The notes under the pieces were generated by a model. It had not been told where the DNA came from and did not search any database. It was given only the letters and a program-made list of their open reading frames with translations. The translations under genes and the position numbers were made by a program. Positions 24,217-33,519 of a stretch of 64,000 nt of DNA are shown here, piece by piece; position 1 is the stretch's first letter; every line of letters begins with the position of its first letter. Origin of the DNA: CAYNRG01 sp047974855 (GTDB lineage: Bacteria > Bacillota_I > Bacilli_A > Erysipelotrichales > Erysipelotrichaceae); contig JBKECT010000040.1 in NCBI GenBank assembly GCA_047974855.1, forward strand, positions 1 through 64,000. The letters run 5' to 3'.

Positions 24217-26340
24217 ATGATAAAAATAGCGTTAGCAGGAAACCCTAATAGTGGGAAAACAACCTTATTTAATGCCTTAACTGGGTCAAATCAATTTGTT
24301 GGAAACTGGCCGGGTGTAACGGTAGAGAAAAAAGAAGGAAAATATAAAAAGAATAAGGAAGTTATTATTACAGACTTACCTGGAATTTATTCGCTTTCCC
24401 CTTATACGTTAGAGGAAGTAATTGCACGTAATTACTTAATGAACGAAAACCCAGATGCTATTTTAAATATCATTGATGGGACTAATATTGAAAGAAATTT
24501 ATATTTAACAACTCAATTTTTAGAACTAGGAATTCCTGTTGTTGTAGCGATTAACATGAGTGATGTAGTTGAAAAAGAAGGTAAGAAGATTGACTGCAAT
24601 CATTTACGTAAAACATTGGGCTGTGAAGTTGTGGAGGTTTCTGCTTTAAAAGAAACAGGAATACAGGAAGCAATGGATCAAGTATTAAATGTGGTTAAAG
24701 AAAAGAAGACACCAACATTAATTGAATACTTTAGTCCAGAAATTGAGCAATGCTTGACTTGGATTAGTAAAACATTATTAGCTGATGTGGATGAGAATAA
24801 AAAGCGTTGGACAGCAATTAAATTATTTGAAAAAGATGAAAAAGTGTTACAAGCAATGGCTTTAAGTTCTGATAAAAAAGAAATGTTAGCAACAGAAGTT
24901 AAAAAAATCGAAACAAAAGAAGAAGATGATGCAGAGAGTATTATCATTAATGATCGCTATATTTACGTTACTGAAGTAATGAAAAATGGCTATACAAAAA
25001 AAGCAGATAAGAAAAAAACAGTTAGTGAGAAGATAGATGATGTCGTAACGAATCGCTGGTTGGCACTTCCTATCTTTGCGATAGTAATGTTTTTTGTCTA
25101 TTATATTTCGGTGACAAGTGTTGGAACTTTACTTACCGACTGGACTAATGATGTTCTATTTGGAGAAATAGTGCCAAATTTTGTTGAATCTGTGTTAATA
25201 TCACTCAATGTAGCCCCATGGATGCAAGAGTTAATTTTGGATGGCATACTAGCTGGGGTTGGAGCAGTATTGGGATTTGTCCCACAAATGTTTGTGCTGT
25301 TTGCTTTCCTGGCTTTCTTAGAAGCCTGTGGATACATGGCTCGTGTTGCTTTTATTATGGATAGAATTTTTCGAAAATTTGGATTGTCTGGGAAATCATT
25401 TATACCGATGCTTATTGGAACGGGGTGTTCAGTACCAGCGGTTATGTCATCACGGACAATTGAAAGTCAAAGGGATCGTCGCATGACGATTATGACAACA
25501 CCGTTTGTCCCATGTTCGGCAAAACTTCCTATTATTGCTTTGGTTGCGGGAGCATTGTTTGGTGGTGTATGGTGGGTAGCACCGTCAGCTTATTTCGTTG
25601 GAATTGGGGCAATTGTAGTTTCAGGAATAATTTTAAAGAAAACAAAAAGATTTGCTGGTGATGTATCGCCATTTGTTATGGAGCTTCCAGCTTATCACTG
25701 GCCAACACTTAAAAACTTAGCACGCTCTGTTTGGGAACGTGGATGGAGTTTTATTAAGAAGGCTGGGACAATTATTCTTCTCTCATCGATTGTTATTTGG
25801 TTCCTAACTCGCTTTGGCTGGGTAGATGGCAGTATTCAAATGGTAGACAGTATTGAGAATGGCTTCCTTGCAGTGATCGGAAACTTCTTTGCACCAATCT
25901 TCGCTCCATTAGGATTTGGAGAATGGAAAGCAACGGTTGCAACCTTTACAGGCTTGGTTGCTAAAGAAACGGTTGTTTCAACATTTGGTATATTGTATGG
26001 TTTTGGAGAAGTTGCGGAAGATGGAATTGAAATTTGGACTGTGCTTGCTGATTCATTCACAACAATTTCAGCCTATGCTTTCTTAACATTTAATCTTCTA
26101 TGTGCACCATGTTTTGCCGCCATAGGAGCAATTCATCGTGAAATGAACTCTGGGAAGTGGACTTTGTTTGCACTGGCATATCAAACAGGATTCGCTTATG
26201 TAATAGCATTGCTGATTTATCAACTGGGAACTTGGGCAACAACTGGAACTTTTGGTATTTTAACAGCAATTGCATGTGTGCTTTTAGTGGGACTATTGTA
26301 CTTATTCTTTAGACCACAACCGAAAGTAAGGGTGAAATAA
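24217..26340 (+). CDS. feoB: Ferrous iron transport protein B
   Basis: A 707-residue FeoB. The N-terminal GTPase has GNPNSGKTTLFN (G1), LPGIYSLSPYTLEE (G3 and switch II) and NMSDV (G4); a helical GDI domain follows, then a charged linker and a membrane domain with two Gate-like repeats, containing GTGCSVPAVMSSRTIES and CAPCFAAIGAI. It brings Fe2+ into the cell. Co-transcribed with feoA and the small Cys-rich protein downstream. Confidence 0.97.
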   Translation: MIKIALAGNPNSGKTTLFNALTGSNQFVGNWPGVTVEKKEGKYKKNKEVIITDLPGIYSLSPYTLEEVIARNYLMNENPDAILNIIDGTNIERNLYLTTQFLELGIPVVVAINMSDVVEKEGKKIDCNHLRKTLGCEVVEVSALKETGIQEAMDQVLNVVKEKKTPTLIEYFSPEIEQCLTWISKTLLADVDENKKRWTAIKLFEKDEKVLQAMALSSDKKEMLATEVKKIETKEEDDAESIIINDRYIYVTEVMKNGYTKKADKKKTVSEKIDDVVTNRWLALPIFAIVMFFVYYISVTSVGTLLTDWTNDVLFGEIVPNFVESVLISLNVAPWMQELILDGILAGVGAVLGFVPQMFVLFAFLAFLEACGYMARVAFIMDRIFRKFGLSGKSFIPMLIGTGCSVPAVMSSRTIESQRDRRMTIMTTPFVPCSAKLPIIALVAGALFGGVWWVAPSAYFVGIGAIVVSGIILKKTKRFAGDVSPFVMELPAYHWPTLKNLARSVWERGWSFIKKAGTIILLSSIVIWFLTRFGWVDGSIQMVDSIENGFLAVIGNFFAPIFAPLGFGEWKATVATFTGLVAKETVVSTFGILYGFGEVAEDGIEIWTVLADSFTTISAYAFLTFNLLCAPCFAAIGAIHREMNSGKWTLFALAYQTGFAYVIALLIYQLGTWATTGTFGILTAIACVLLVGLLYLFFRPQPKVRVK

Positions 26341-26341
26341 G

Positions 26342-26506
26342 ATGATGGACTTTTTACAACAACACGGTGGAACACTTGTGGTTGGGTTAGTTTTATTGTT
26401 TGTGGTTGTATCCATCATCCGCCGCTTATATCGAAATAGAAAAAGTGGTAGTGTCTGCAGTCATTGTGACGGTTGTAACGCAAATTGTTCACACGATTCA
26501 AAGTAG
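26342..26506 (+). CDS. FeoB-associated Cys-rich membrane protein
   Basis: A 54-residue protein starting one base after feoB. It has one membrane helix (residues ~10-27, GTLVVGLVLLFVVVSII), then a basic stretch RRLYRNRK and a cysteine cluster CSHCDGCNANC at the C-terminus. This is the pfam FeoB_associated layout found behind feoB in many Bacillota. It probably assists FeoB at the membrane, perhaps through metal binding by the cysteines. ATG at 26342 or 26345. Confidence 0.9.
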   Translation: MMDFLQQHGGTLVVGLVLLFVVVSIIRRLYRNRKSGSVCSHCDGCNANCSHDSK

Positions 26507-26563
26507 TTATCCGATTATTCTTTTCGTTAAGAATAAGTAGTATAAAAATTTACTGTAACAAGC

Positions 26564-26596
26564 GAAAAAAGCACTCATGGGCAGAGGGCTTTTTTC
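26564..26596 (+). terminator. Terminator of the feo operon
   Basis: GAAAAAAGC pairs with GCTTTTTTC across a partly paired loop, ending in a T run. Confidence 0.7.
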
Positions 26597-26644
26597 ATTA
26601 TCTTCACTAATATGTGATATACTGTTAAAAAGAGGTGTGTGCAC

Positions 26645-27910
26645 GTGAAAAAAAATAGAATGCTGAGATTTAGTTGTCTTCTTATCATAGCTAGCGTGGT
26701 ACTAAGTACTGTCATGTATCGACAGTACTATTCATTTTTAAATAATCCACAGCGAAGTCGTGACACACAATTTAACTACCAACAAGAAGATGTGAGTTTG
26801 AGAATGTATGTGGCTGAAAGTGATGAGCATCAAGCACTGATTGATGAAGCATCAAAACAGTTATTTGTTAGTTATCAAAAAATGATTCAGGAAGGAAGTT
26901 ATCGTTTAGAGGGGGAAATAAAAGAAATTTCAACTTCTCTAATGGTTCTATCCTATACTGTTTTTCAAGAGGGTATAGAAGAAGTTAGATATGCTGGGTA
27001 TTTAATTGATGTTGAACAAAATAAGGTGATGCTACTTTCTGATTTGTTAGAAGAGAGAGCAATTGATAGAATTGTGAATGAGTACCTTTATCAAAAAGAG
27101 GTACAAGAGGGATCTAAAAGTAGCTTGGAGTTATTAGAAGAAACCATGAACTATAATCATTATTTCAGCTATTTTTTTATTGCAAATGATCAGTTAGTTT
27201 TTTTATTGGATCATAAGAATTGGGCGTTTCCACTTGCTGAGTTAAGTGAATATTTTAAAATAAAAATAGATTGTCAACAAGGCGTGCTCTCAGAGTTCCG
27301 CTATTACATTGATCAAAGCAAGCCGATGATTGCCTTGACCTTTGATGATGGGCCGCATGAAAGTATTACATTGGATATTGTAGAAACCTTATCAAATTAT
27401 AATTCGACAGCTACTTTTTATGTGGTTGGAAATAGAATTGATGATCATCAAGAAGTGTTGAAGAGAGTAAGTTTTTATGGTCACAGTGTAGGTAATCATT
27501 CATGGAGTCACCCCTATATGACATTTTACAGCATTGATAAAATTCAAGAAGAATACCAAGCTACCGATGATAAAATTGAGTCTGTAATTAATGAAGAAGC
27601 ACAAACAATCCGCCCGCCTTATGGAATTGTGACAAAAAAATCATTGAATGCGACAGATAAATTATTTGTGATGTGGAGTGTTGATTCGACCGATTGGTTA
27701 CTTAAAGATGCAAAATTGATTAGTGATAAAGTGGTTAGTGAAGTACAAGAGGGAGATATTGTATTGTTGCATGATATTCATTATGAAACAGCTCAAGCTA
27801 TGGAAGTTTTGATTCCCAAACTGATTGAAATGGGATATCAGTTGGTGACAATTGAAGAGTTAATGGAAAGCTATAATATCGAAGGAGAAGTTTATCGTGG
27901 CACAAAATAG
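26645..27910 (+). CDS. Membrane-anchored polysaccharide deacetylase (PdaC-like)
   Basis: A 421-residue protein. An N-terminal membrane helix (about residues 5-25) is followed by an extracytoplasmic domain like the DUF4163/DUF3298 (RsiV/PdaC) module, then a NodB deacetylase domain from about residue 230. Catalytic motifs: ALTFDDGPHE (base and metal Asp), HSVGNHSWSHP (metal His), RPPYGI, and the late LLHDIH histidine. It would deacetylate peptidoglycan or another wall glycan. GTG 26645 is chosen because AGAGGTG sits 7 bases upstream. It overlaps mutY by 14 bases. Confidence 0.88.
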   Translation: MKKNRMLRFSCLLIIASVVLSTVMYRQYYSFLNNPQRSRDTQFNYQQEDVSLRMYVAESDEHQALIDEASKQLFVSYQKMIQEGSYRLEGEIKEISTSLMVLSYTVFQEGIEEVRYAGYLIDVEQNKVMLLSDLLEERAIDRIVNEYLYQKEVQEGSKSSLELLEETMNYNHYFSYFFIANDQLVFLLDHKNWAFPLAELSEYFKIKIDCQQGVLSEFRYYIDQSKPMIALTFDDGPHESITLDIVETLSNYNSTATFYVVGNRIDDHQEVLKRVSFYGHSVGNHSWSHPYMTFYSIDKIQEEYQATDDKIESVINEEAQTIRPPYGIVTKKSLNATDKLFVMWSVDSTDWLLKDAKLISDKVVSEVQEGDIVLLHDIHYETAQAMEVLIPKLIEMGYQLVTIEELMESYNIEGEVYRGTK

Positions 27911-28907
27911 ATATGCAAAAAAAATAGAAGATTGGTTTAGGGCAAATCAAAGAGAGTTAGTGTTTAGAAAAACAAAAGACCCTTACGCGATTTGGGTCAG
28001 TGAAGTTATGGCACAACAGACACAGATTAAGACGATGCTTCCTTATTATGAAGTATGGATGAAAAAATGGCCTACAATTGAAATGTTGTCGAAAGCAAAA
28101 GAGATGGAAGTTTTAGAAGTGTGGCAAGGGTTAGGATACTATAATCGTGCTCGTAAATTGATTGATGGTGCAAAACAAATTATGCTACAGTTTCAAGGTG
28201 TTTTTCCCCAAGATATTGAGAGTATAAAAACCATAGCAGGAATAGGTGAATACACAGCGGGAGCTATTTCAAGTATAGCCTTTGGTCAAGAAAATCCTGC
28301 AGTAGATGGCAATGTGTTACGAGTTTTAACCAGAATGTTTAAAATAGAAGATGATATTACAGCTCAAAAAACAAAAGCAAAAGTGACAGCGATTTGTAAA
28401 GCGTGGATAAGTGGGTCACATCCCTCTGATTTTACTCAAGGATTAATGGAGTTAGGAGCGACGATATGCACGTTTAAGAATCCGCAATGTGCTTGCTGTC
28501 CGATGCAACATGACTGTAGAGCTTATGCAGATCAAACCCAATTAAATTATCCAGTAAAAAAGAAAGCGAAACAGGCGAAGCAACTTCACTATTATACTTA
28601 TGTTTTAATGTACAAAGGAAAGATTTGTATTAGTGATGATGAAAGTGATGGTCTATTGAAAGGATTTAAGCGGCTACCACAATTTGGTGCTCCGATAGAT
28701 ATTAAAGGAATATGCCATGCTGAAGGAAAAAGTAAACACATTTTCTCACATCGTATCTGGAATATGGTGTGGCAGTATATCGAGTGCGACAATGAGATTG
28801 CTATTGAAAATGCAAGGTGGATAAAAATGGAAGATTTCAATGAAAAAAAACTAGTGATGGGACATCGTAAAATTATAAAGAAGTTGAATATATTTTCTGA
28901 ATGTTAG
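27897..28907 (+). CDS. mutY: A/G-specific adenine glycosylase
   Basis: A 336-residue DNA repair enzyme. The HhH-GPD fold has EVMAQQTQIKTMLPYYEVW with the catalytic glutamate, IAGIGEYTAGAISSIAFG with the hairpin and VDGNVLRV with the catalytic aspartate. The 4Fe-4S cluster is C-x6-C-x2-C-x5-C (CTFKNPQCACCPMQHDC). A NUDIX-like C-terminal domain checks for 8-oxoG. It removes adenine mispaired with 8-oxoguanine. Starts at GTG 27897 behind GAAGGAG; its 3' end overlaps the convergent WYL gene by 35 bases. Confidence 0.95.
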   Translation: MAQNRYAKKIEDWFRANQRELVFRKTKDPYAIWVSEVMAQQTQIKTMLPYYEVWMKKWPTIEMLSKAKEMEVLEVWQGLGYYNRARKLIDGAKQIMLQFQGVFPQDIESIKTIAGIGEYTAGAISSIAFGQENPAVDGNVLRVLTRMFKIEDDITAQKTKAKVTAICKAWISGSHPSDFTQGLMELGATICTFKNPQCACCPMQHDCRAYADQTQLNYPVKKKAKQAKQLHYYTYVLMYKGKICISDDESDGLLKGFKRLPQFGAPIDIKGICHAEGKSKHIFSHRIWNMVWQYIECDNEIAIENARWIKMEDFNEKKLVMGHRKIIKKLNIFSEC

Positions 28908-29844
28908 TGCTAATATCCAATAACTGATTAATTAACTTTTGTGGTTTTAAAACTGTTGCATCAAAATTGAATTGTAAAATCCAGCTAATAAAAGTTGGTG
29001 AAAGCGAAGTTGAAAGATTGATGATAAAGAAATCATCAGTTTTTTTTTCGATAAATAAAGATTGTCCTAAGTCATCTTGAACTTGATGTAAAACACGATT
29101 ATTGAAACGGATAGAAACGTTTTCAACTTCACCAAGAGTTAGTTTAAATGTAGATTCGATGTAAGCTTTTGTTGATTTTTTTATTGGATCTGCTTTACCA
29201 TCCAATAAAACATGATCCATTTTATCAACACGATAATGAGTTAGATTATTGTACTTTTCGGAGTAGCCTATGCAATAGTATCGTTGATTTTCAAAAATTA
29301 AAGTGAGTGGAATAAGGGAGTAGCGAGTAGCGTTTTTGCGGTATTGTTTTTCATTTTTAAAGGAGTAGTCAAAATATTGAAACGAAATGCGTTCTTTTTT
29401 ATTTAAGGCTTCTTGCAGTACGTGTATAGAATAAAATAAGTGTTCATTTTCTTTTTTATTTGTGGAAAGACGAAGGTTTTGTTGGATTTCTTTTGCTTGG
29501 TGATTGCTGAGTAAGGAAGTGCATTTTTGAATTAGCTCTTTAGATTTTTTAGAGCTGATAAATTCAGCAGAAGCTATCATGTCTACTATAATTTTTATTT
29601 CGACGGCATCAAAAGAGGTGCTTGCAAGATAGTATCCTTGTTTTTTTGAGCGTGTAAAAAGAATATCCATACCCCAAGATTGCAGTAAGTTGATATCATC
29701 ATAAATGGATTTTCTTTCAGCCTGGATATTTAACTTATTTAAATAAGTTAAAATTTCAGACATACTGATGGGGTGCTGCTCATCGCTTTGTGTGGTAAAT
29801 AGGGTGATGAGGTAAAGTAGCTTATTTTTTTTAGTTATAGCCAT
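28873..29844 (-). CDS. WYL-domain transcriptional regulator (DeoR-like)
   Basis: A 323-residue regulator: N-terminal winged helix (about residues 1-70, with ISMSEILTYLNKL and RKSIYDDINLL), then a WYL domain around residues 150-230 (RISFQYFDYS...RYSLIPLTLIFENQRYYCIGYSEKYNN) and a WCX-like C-terminal part. WYL proteins bind ligands, in some cases nucleic acids, to switch transcription. The 3' end overlaps mutY. Divergent to the gene at 29945 with only about 100 bases between them, so it may control that gene. Confidence 0.88.
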   Translation of the reverse strand: MAITKKNKLLYLITLFTTQSDEQHPISMSEILTYLNKLNIQAERKSIYDDINLLQSWGMDILFTRSKKQGYYLASTSFDAVEIKIIVDMIASAEFISSKKSKELIQKCTSLLSNHQAKEIQQNLRLSTNKKENEHLFYSIHVLQEALNKKERISFQYFDYSFKNEKQYRKNATRYSLIPLTLIFENQRYYCIGYSEKYNNLTHYRVDKMDHVLLDGKADPIKKSTKAYIESTFKLTLGEVENVSIRFNNRVLHQVQDDLGQSLFIEKKTDDFFIINLSTSLSPTFISWILQFNFDATVLKPQKLINQLLDISTNIQKIYSTSL

Positions 29845-29944
29845 AAAGAACTCCTTTTTGTTATTTTATCACACTGTCCATAAAAATGTACAGTTCATTT
29901 TTAAACTTGTGATACGATGTGGTTACTTGATGGAGGTTAGAGAT

Positions 29945-30553
29945 ATGAAAAAGAGAAATTTATTGTTGTTTGTTTTAGGAATTGCTCAGATTACAGTGTA
30001 TTATGCTTTGTATGGCTATGTGACACAACCCTTTGTTTTGAGCCTGATGTGTGTTATCTTAAGCATTTATGCTCTGTCTCCATCAAAGAAAACCTTAGTG
30101 TATACAGCGGTTCATGCTAGCTGTGTACTTGCATTAGAAATGGTGTTGTTATTCCTATTCCGAGTTGGACCTAGCAACCTCTTGGTATGGATAATTGCGA
30201 TTAGCGAAGCCATTTCTGTTGCATGCTGGGGACTAATCTACTGCAAAGAAAAGAGCTATAGCCGATTTAGAATTAGAATTATTGTTGAACTGATGATTGC
30301 CCTTTTCTTAAGCTTTTTGGTTCTTTCATCGCTATTGCCAGAATCCGTTGTTACAGGATTTAGGAGCGATTTATTTATGTCAGGAAGGCAGGGTATGATC
30401 CAAGTTTCACTTATCTTACTGGCTCCATTTTTGGCAGAAATTCAATATACTAGTTTATTTAAACTGTTAAGTATCATGACTATAAAACGCTCCTCAAAAG
30501 TAGTCCCAACAACAATGTTTTCTCAAGCTGAAGAAGATAGAATTAACTACTAA
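29945..30553 (+). CDS. Six-helix membrane protein of unknown function
   Basis: A 202-residue hydrophobic protein with about six membrane helices, ending in a basic cytoplasmic tail (IMTIKRSSKVVP). I recognise no family. ATG 29945 is chosen because TGGAGG lies 8 bases upstream, while the longer frame from 29858 has no start signal and runs through the WYL promoter region. Close behind it, 32 bases on, is the CDF exporter. Confidence 0.7.
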   Translation: MKKRNLLLFVLGIAQITVYYALYGYVTQPFVLSLMCVILSIYALSPSKKTLVYTAVHASCVLALEMVLLFLFRVGPSNLLVWIIAISEAISVACWGLIYCKEKSYSRFRIRIIVELMIALFLSFLVLSSLLPESVVTGFRSDLFMSGRQGMIQVSLILLAPFLAEIQYTSLFKLLSIMTIKRSSKVVPTTMFSQAEEDRINY

Positions 30554-30585
30554 AATATGATAAAATAAATTGGCGAGGTGATGTT

Positions 30586-31746
30586 ATGACTCAATGGCTA
30601 ATGAAGAAGTTTATTAAAGATTACGAGAATGTTCAAGACGCACAAGTTCGATCACATTATGGAATATTAAGTAGCGTTATAGGAATTGTCATTAATCTTG
30701 GATTGGTAGCGGTAAAAACAAGTCTAGGAGTTTTGACAGGCTCTATATCTATTTTATCTGATGCTGTTAATAACTTGTCAGACATGGCAAATTCGATTGT
30801 GACTTTATTTGGGTATAAGATGGCGGCAAAACCTGCTGATGAAGGGCATCCATTTGGACATGGAAGAATTGAATATTTGAGTAGTTTATTTGTGGCAGTG
30901 GTTATTTTAATGCTGGGAATAGAATTACTAAAAATATCGATTGATAAAACAATTCATCCGACATCATTGGAAGTGAATGGGTTTATTTTACTTGTACTTT
31001 TTATCACCATTTTGGTGAAAGTTTGGGTTTATCTCTTTAACAAAAAACTTGGAAATAAAACAAATAACCGTGTTTTATTGGCGACAGCAGCGGACAGCTT
31101 AAATGATGTGCTTGCGACAACAGTAACACTTGTTGCAGCATTAAGTGCTATGCTTTGGGGGATGACATTAGATGGAATTATGGGAATTTTTGTCTCACTA
31201 TTTATTCTATATTCAGGAATAAATATTGTGCGTGATACAGTGGACGAAATTATTGGGAAACCTGTGAGTATAGAGTTAATTGAAGAAATTGAAAAAACTA
31301 TTTTAAGTTATTCAGAAATATTAGGCATTCATGATTTGTTGATTCATGAATATGGTCCTGGAAAATACATTGGGAGTGCTCATGTTGAACTGAATGCGAA
31401 GAGTAATTTTATTGATGCACATCAGCTAGTTGATGAAATCGAAAGTGAGTTGGAACACAACATTCATATTGTGATGACCCTACATATGGATCCTATTGAG
31501 AGTGATAATAAAATTGTTGATGCTTATCGAACACAGGTGAAAGAAGTGATTGAAAGTATCGATGATAAATTTCAAGTAAATGATTTTAGAATGGTGGTAT
31601 GCGAAAACTCTACAAACTTAATTTTTGATGTTGTGGTTCCATTTGAAAAAAAGATTAGTTTTGATGAATTAAAACAAGTGATTGATGAGACATTGCAAGC
31701 AAATCAAAATAAAATTAAAACGATAATTAAATTTAAAAGAGGGTAA
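30586..31746 (+). CDS. Cation diffusion facilitator family exporter
   Basis: A 386-residue CDF protein: six membrane helices in the first ~215 residues, with the metal-site motifs DAVNNLSDM in helix 2, HPFGHGRIEY just after it and DSLNDVLATT in helix 5. Two cytoplasmic domains follow, the second (DFRMVVCENSTNLIFDVVVP) being a repeat of the ferredoxin-like fold, so the tail is longer than in YiiP. It exports Zn2+, Mn2+ or Fe2+ against protons; MamM/MntE-like Mn or Fe export is possible. A terminator overlaps its stop codon. Confidence 0.93.
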   Translation: MTQWLMKKFIKDYENVQDAQVRSHYGILSSVIGIVINLGLVAVKTSLGVLTGSISILSDAVNNLSDMANSIVTLFGYKMAAKPADEGHPFGHGRIEYLSSLFVAVVILMLGIELLKISIDKTIHPTSLEVNGFILLVLFITILVKVWVYLFNKKLGNKTNNRVLLATAADSLNDVLATTVTLVAALSAMLWGMTLDGIMGIFVSLFILYSGINIVRDTVDEIIGKPVSIELIEEIEKTILSYSEILGIHDLLIHEYGPGKYIGSAHVELNAKSNFIDAHQLVDEIESELEHNIHIVMTLHMDPIESDNKIVDAYRTQVKEVIESIDDKFQVNDFRMVVCENSTNLIFDVVVPFEKKISFDELKQVIDETLQANQNKIKTIIKFKRG

Positions 31747-31768
31747 ATGATAATAAACCCTCTTTTAA
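31735..31768 (+). terminator. Terminator of the CDF gene
   Basis: AAAAGAGGGT (31735-31744, including part of the stop codon region) pairs with ACCCTCTTTT (31757-31766). Confidence 0.8.
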
Positions 31769-31840
31769 AAAAGTCTCGAAAATAGAGAATAAAAGATAAA
31801 ACGCAAAAAATAGTGTATCCTTATGGAGGAGGATATAAGA

Positions 31841-32206
31841 ATGTCATTAGGGGAATCACTAAAGTTTTTTCGAGAAAAAAAAGGATACACACAAAAGAAA
31901 GTTGCAAAAATATGTCATATCAGTGCAAAAGCTATTTCACGATATGAAAACAATAAAGCAGAACCTGATTTGGAAACTTTGCAACACTTGATATCGTTAT
32001 ATAACATGGATGCGAATGATTTGCTAAGGGGATATTGTGAATTTGATGATCTTCAAAATTTTAACTTGAGAGATGGCAAGTTAAGGCTACAAAATGTAGT
32101 GGAAACAAGAGATAAAAAGCGAGAGGGTATTGCAAGCAAGGTGTTGGGAATATTGATGGAGACAGAAGAAAATTATGATCCAAGTGTGCGTGGTAGGGAA
32201 AAATAA
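31841..32206 (+). CDS. XRE-type helix-turn-helix regulator
   Basis: A 121-residue protein with an N-terminal HTH_3 domain (LGESLKFFREKKGYTQKKVAKICHISAKAISRYENNKAEP) and a C-terminal ~55 residues of unknown kind. It probably regulates its own promoter; targets are unknown. ATG 31841 is preferred because GGAGGAGG ends 8 bases upstream; an earlier in-frame start at 31823 is inside this sequence. Confidence 0.88.
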   Translation: MSLGESLKFFREKKGYTQKKVAKICHISAKAISRYENNKAEPDLETLQHLISLYNMDANDLLRGYCEFDDLQNFNLRDGKLRLQNVVETRDKKREGIASKVLGILMETEENYDPSVRGREK

Positions 32207-32228
32207 AAAAGCACGACTGTGCTTTTAG
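32205..32228. terminator. Bidirectional terminator
   Basis: AAAAAAGCAC and GTGCTTTT pair around GACT, between the converging XRE and TraB-family genes. Confidence 0.8.
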
Positions 32229-33391
32229 AAAAATGATTGGATAAAGGTGTTGATTAAATCAATGCCACCAAGAAATGTTCCTAAAGAGCTAAATAAATTT
32301 GCAAGAACAACAACCAGTAGAATATGAGTCACTCGATTTTTATAAAATCCTGAGAAAGTGCTGAGGTCGTCTGCGATATTTTTAAAATCTTTGACTTTTG
32401 GCTTTCTGATGAAGGCTTCTGTAATTCCAGCAAACCAGCCGGCGGCAAGTAGTGGATTAAGAGAGGTAATTGGGGCAGCTATAAAAGCTGTGAGGATAGA
32501 TAAAATATGGCCTCCTGCTAAAAGTGTTCCAAAGGCAGATAATGAACCGTTGACTAAAGTCCAACGAATTATTTGTTGAAGTCCAATCGAACTATCCACT
32601 GTAAAAAGGGACAAAATCATGATGACAATGAAAATTGGAATAAGCCAACCGATTAGCTGTGATGTTTTTTTCTTTGGGGGCACTGAGGTTAGTTCTTGAA
32701 TGTCTTGTTCAAGGAAGAGCTCTTTAGATACGCCTGGAACATGAGCTGCCCCAAGGACTGCAAAGACTACCTTTCCCGGAGCGTTTTTTATATGATACGC
32801 TAAGGTTTGATCCCGTTCATGAACTAAGACCTGTGAAACGATAGGAAAATCTTTAGAGATAGCGGTTAAAGAAGCCTCAAGAATATCGGACTGTTTTAAT
32901 TGTTCAATATCATCTTCTGAAATTTCTTCTTCGTCAAAGATTGATGAAATTAAAAGGTAAAGTAGTTTCATCTTTTCTTTGAATGATAATTTTCGATAGA
33001 TACGTGAAAAGGTAGTCGATATTTTTCGATCGGCTAAGACAAGGTTAGCACTACTTTCTTTTGCACTTTGAATTCCCTGAATCATTTCCTGACCTGGTGC
33101 GATATCCATTTTCTTTGCCAAGCGTCGCTGATAAGAACTTAAAATAAGGTTGGCTAGCATATAACCGGTTTTTTTTTGCTTGATCACTTCAATAATATCG
33201 GTATCTTCCCAACGATTGGGGGACTGGATAGAATCAAAACGATCTTGATCTAACTCGACACAAACACTTTCTGGGCGCAGTTGTTTGATGTATTCTTTCA
33301 CTTCTTGAGCGCTTGCTTGTGAAACATGTGCAGTACCTAACAAATGAATGGTTTTTTCTTGAACCTGTAGAGTTGTTAAGGATGAATTCAT
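32225..33391 (-). CDS. TraB/PrgY family membrane protein
   Basis: A 388-residue protein. The N-terminal ~210 residues form the TraB domain with the conserved HLLGTAHVS start, VCVELDQDRF, and the later VLGAAHVPG; GXXH and E motifs fit the proposed EreA/ChaN/TIKI metalloprotease-like clan. Four C-terminal membrane helices follow (about residues 240-388). In enterococci, PrgY and TraB shut down peptide pheromones; the function in chromosomal copies is unknown. Start at 33391 has GTGAGG upstream. Stands alone. Confidence 0.9.
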   Translation of the reverse strand: MNSSLTTLQVQEKTIHLLGTAHVSQASAQEVKEYIKQLRPESVCVELDQDRFDSIQSPNRWEDTDIIEVIKQKKTGYMLANLILSSYQRRLAKKMDIAPGQEMIQGIQSAKESSANLVLADRKISTTFSRIYRKLSFKEKMKLLYLLISSIFDEEEISEDDIEQLKQSDILEASLTAISKDFPIVSQVLVHERDQTLAYHIKNAPGKVVFAVLGAAHVPGVSKELFLEQDIQELTSVPPKKKTSQLIGWLIPIFIVIMILSLFTVDSSIGLQQIIRWTLVNGSLSAFGTLLAGGHILSILTAFIAAPITSLNPLLAAGWFAGITEAFIRKPKVKDFKNIADDLSTFSGFYKNRVTHILLVVVLANLFSSLGTFLGGIDLINTFIQSFF

Positions 33392-33519
33392 AAAATACCT
33401 CACTTTTTCTATATTTTAACATTATAACACTGTATAAAAAAAGGTAAAGAGAACAGTTATACTCTTCAACTTTTATAGGGAATGTGCTATAATAAAAAAA
33501 GTTAAGGGAGGTTTGTTTT

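Noticed and set aside
28873..28907. Overlap of mutY and WYL gene ends as a sequencing error
   Set aside because: Both C-termini read naturally to their stops; a 35-base convergent overlap is acceptable.
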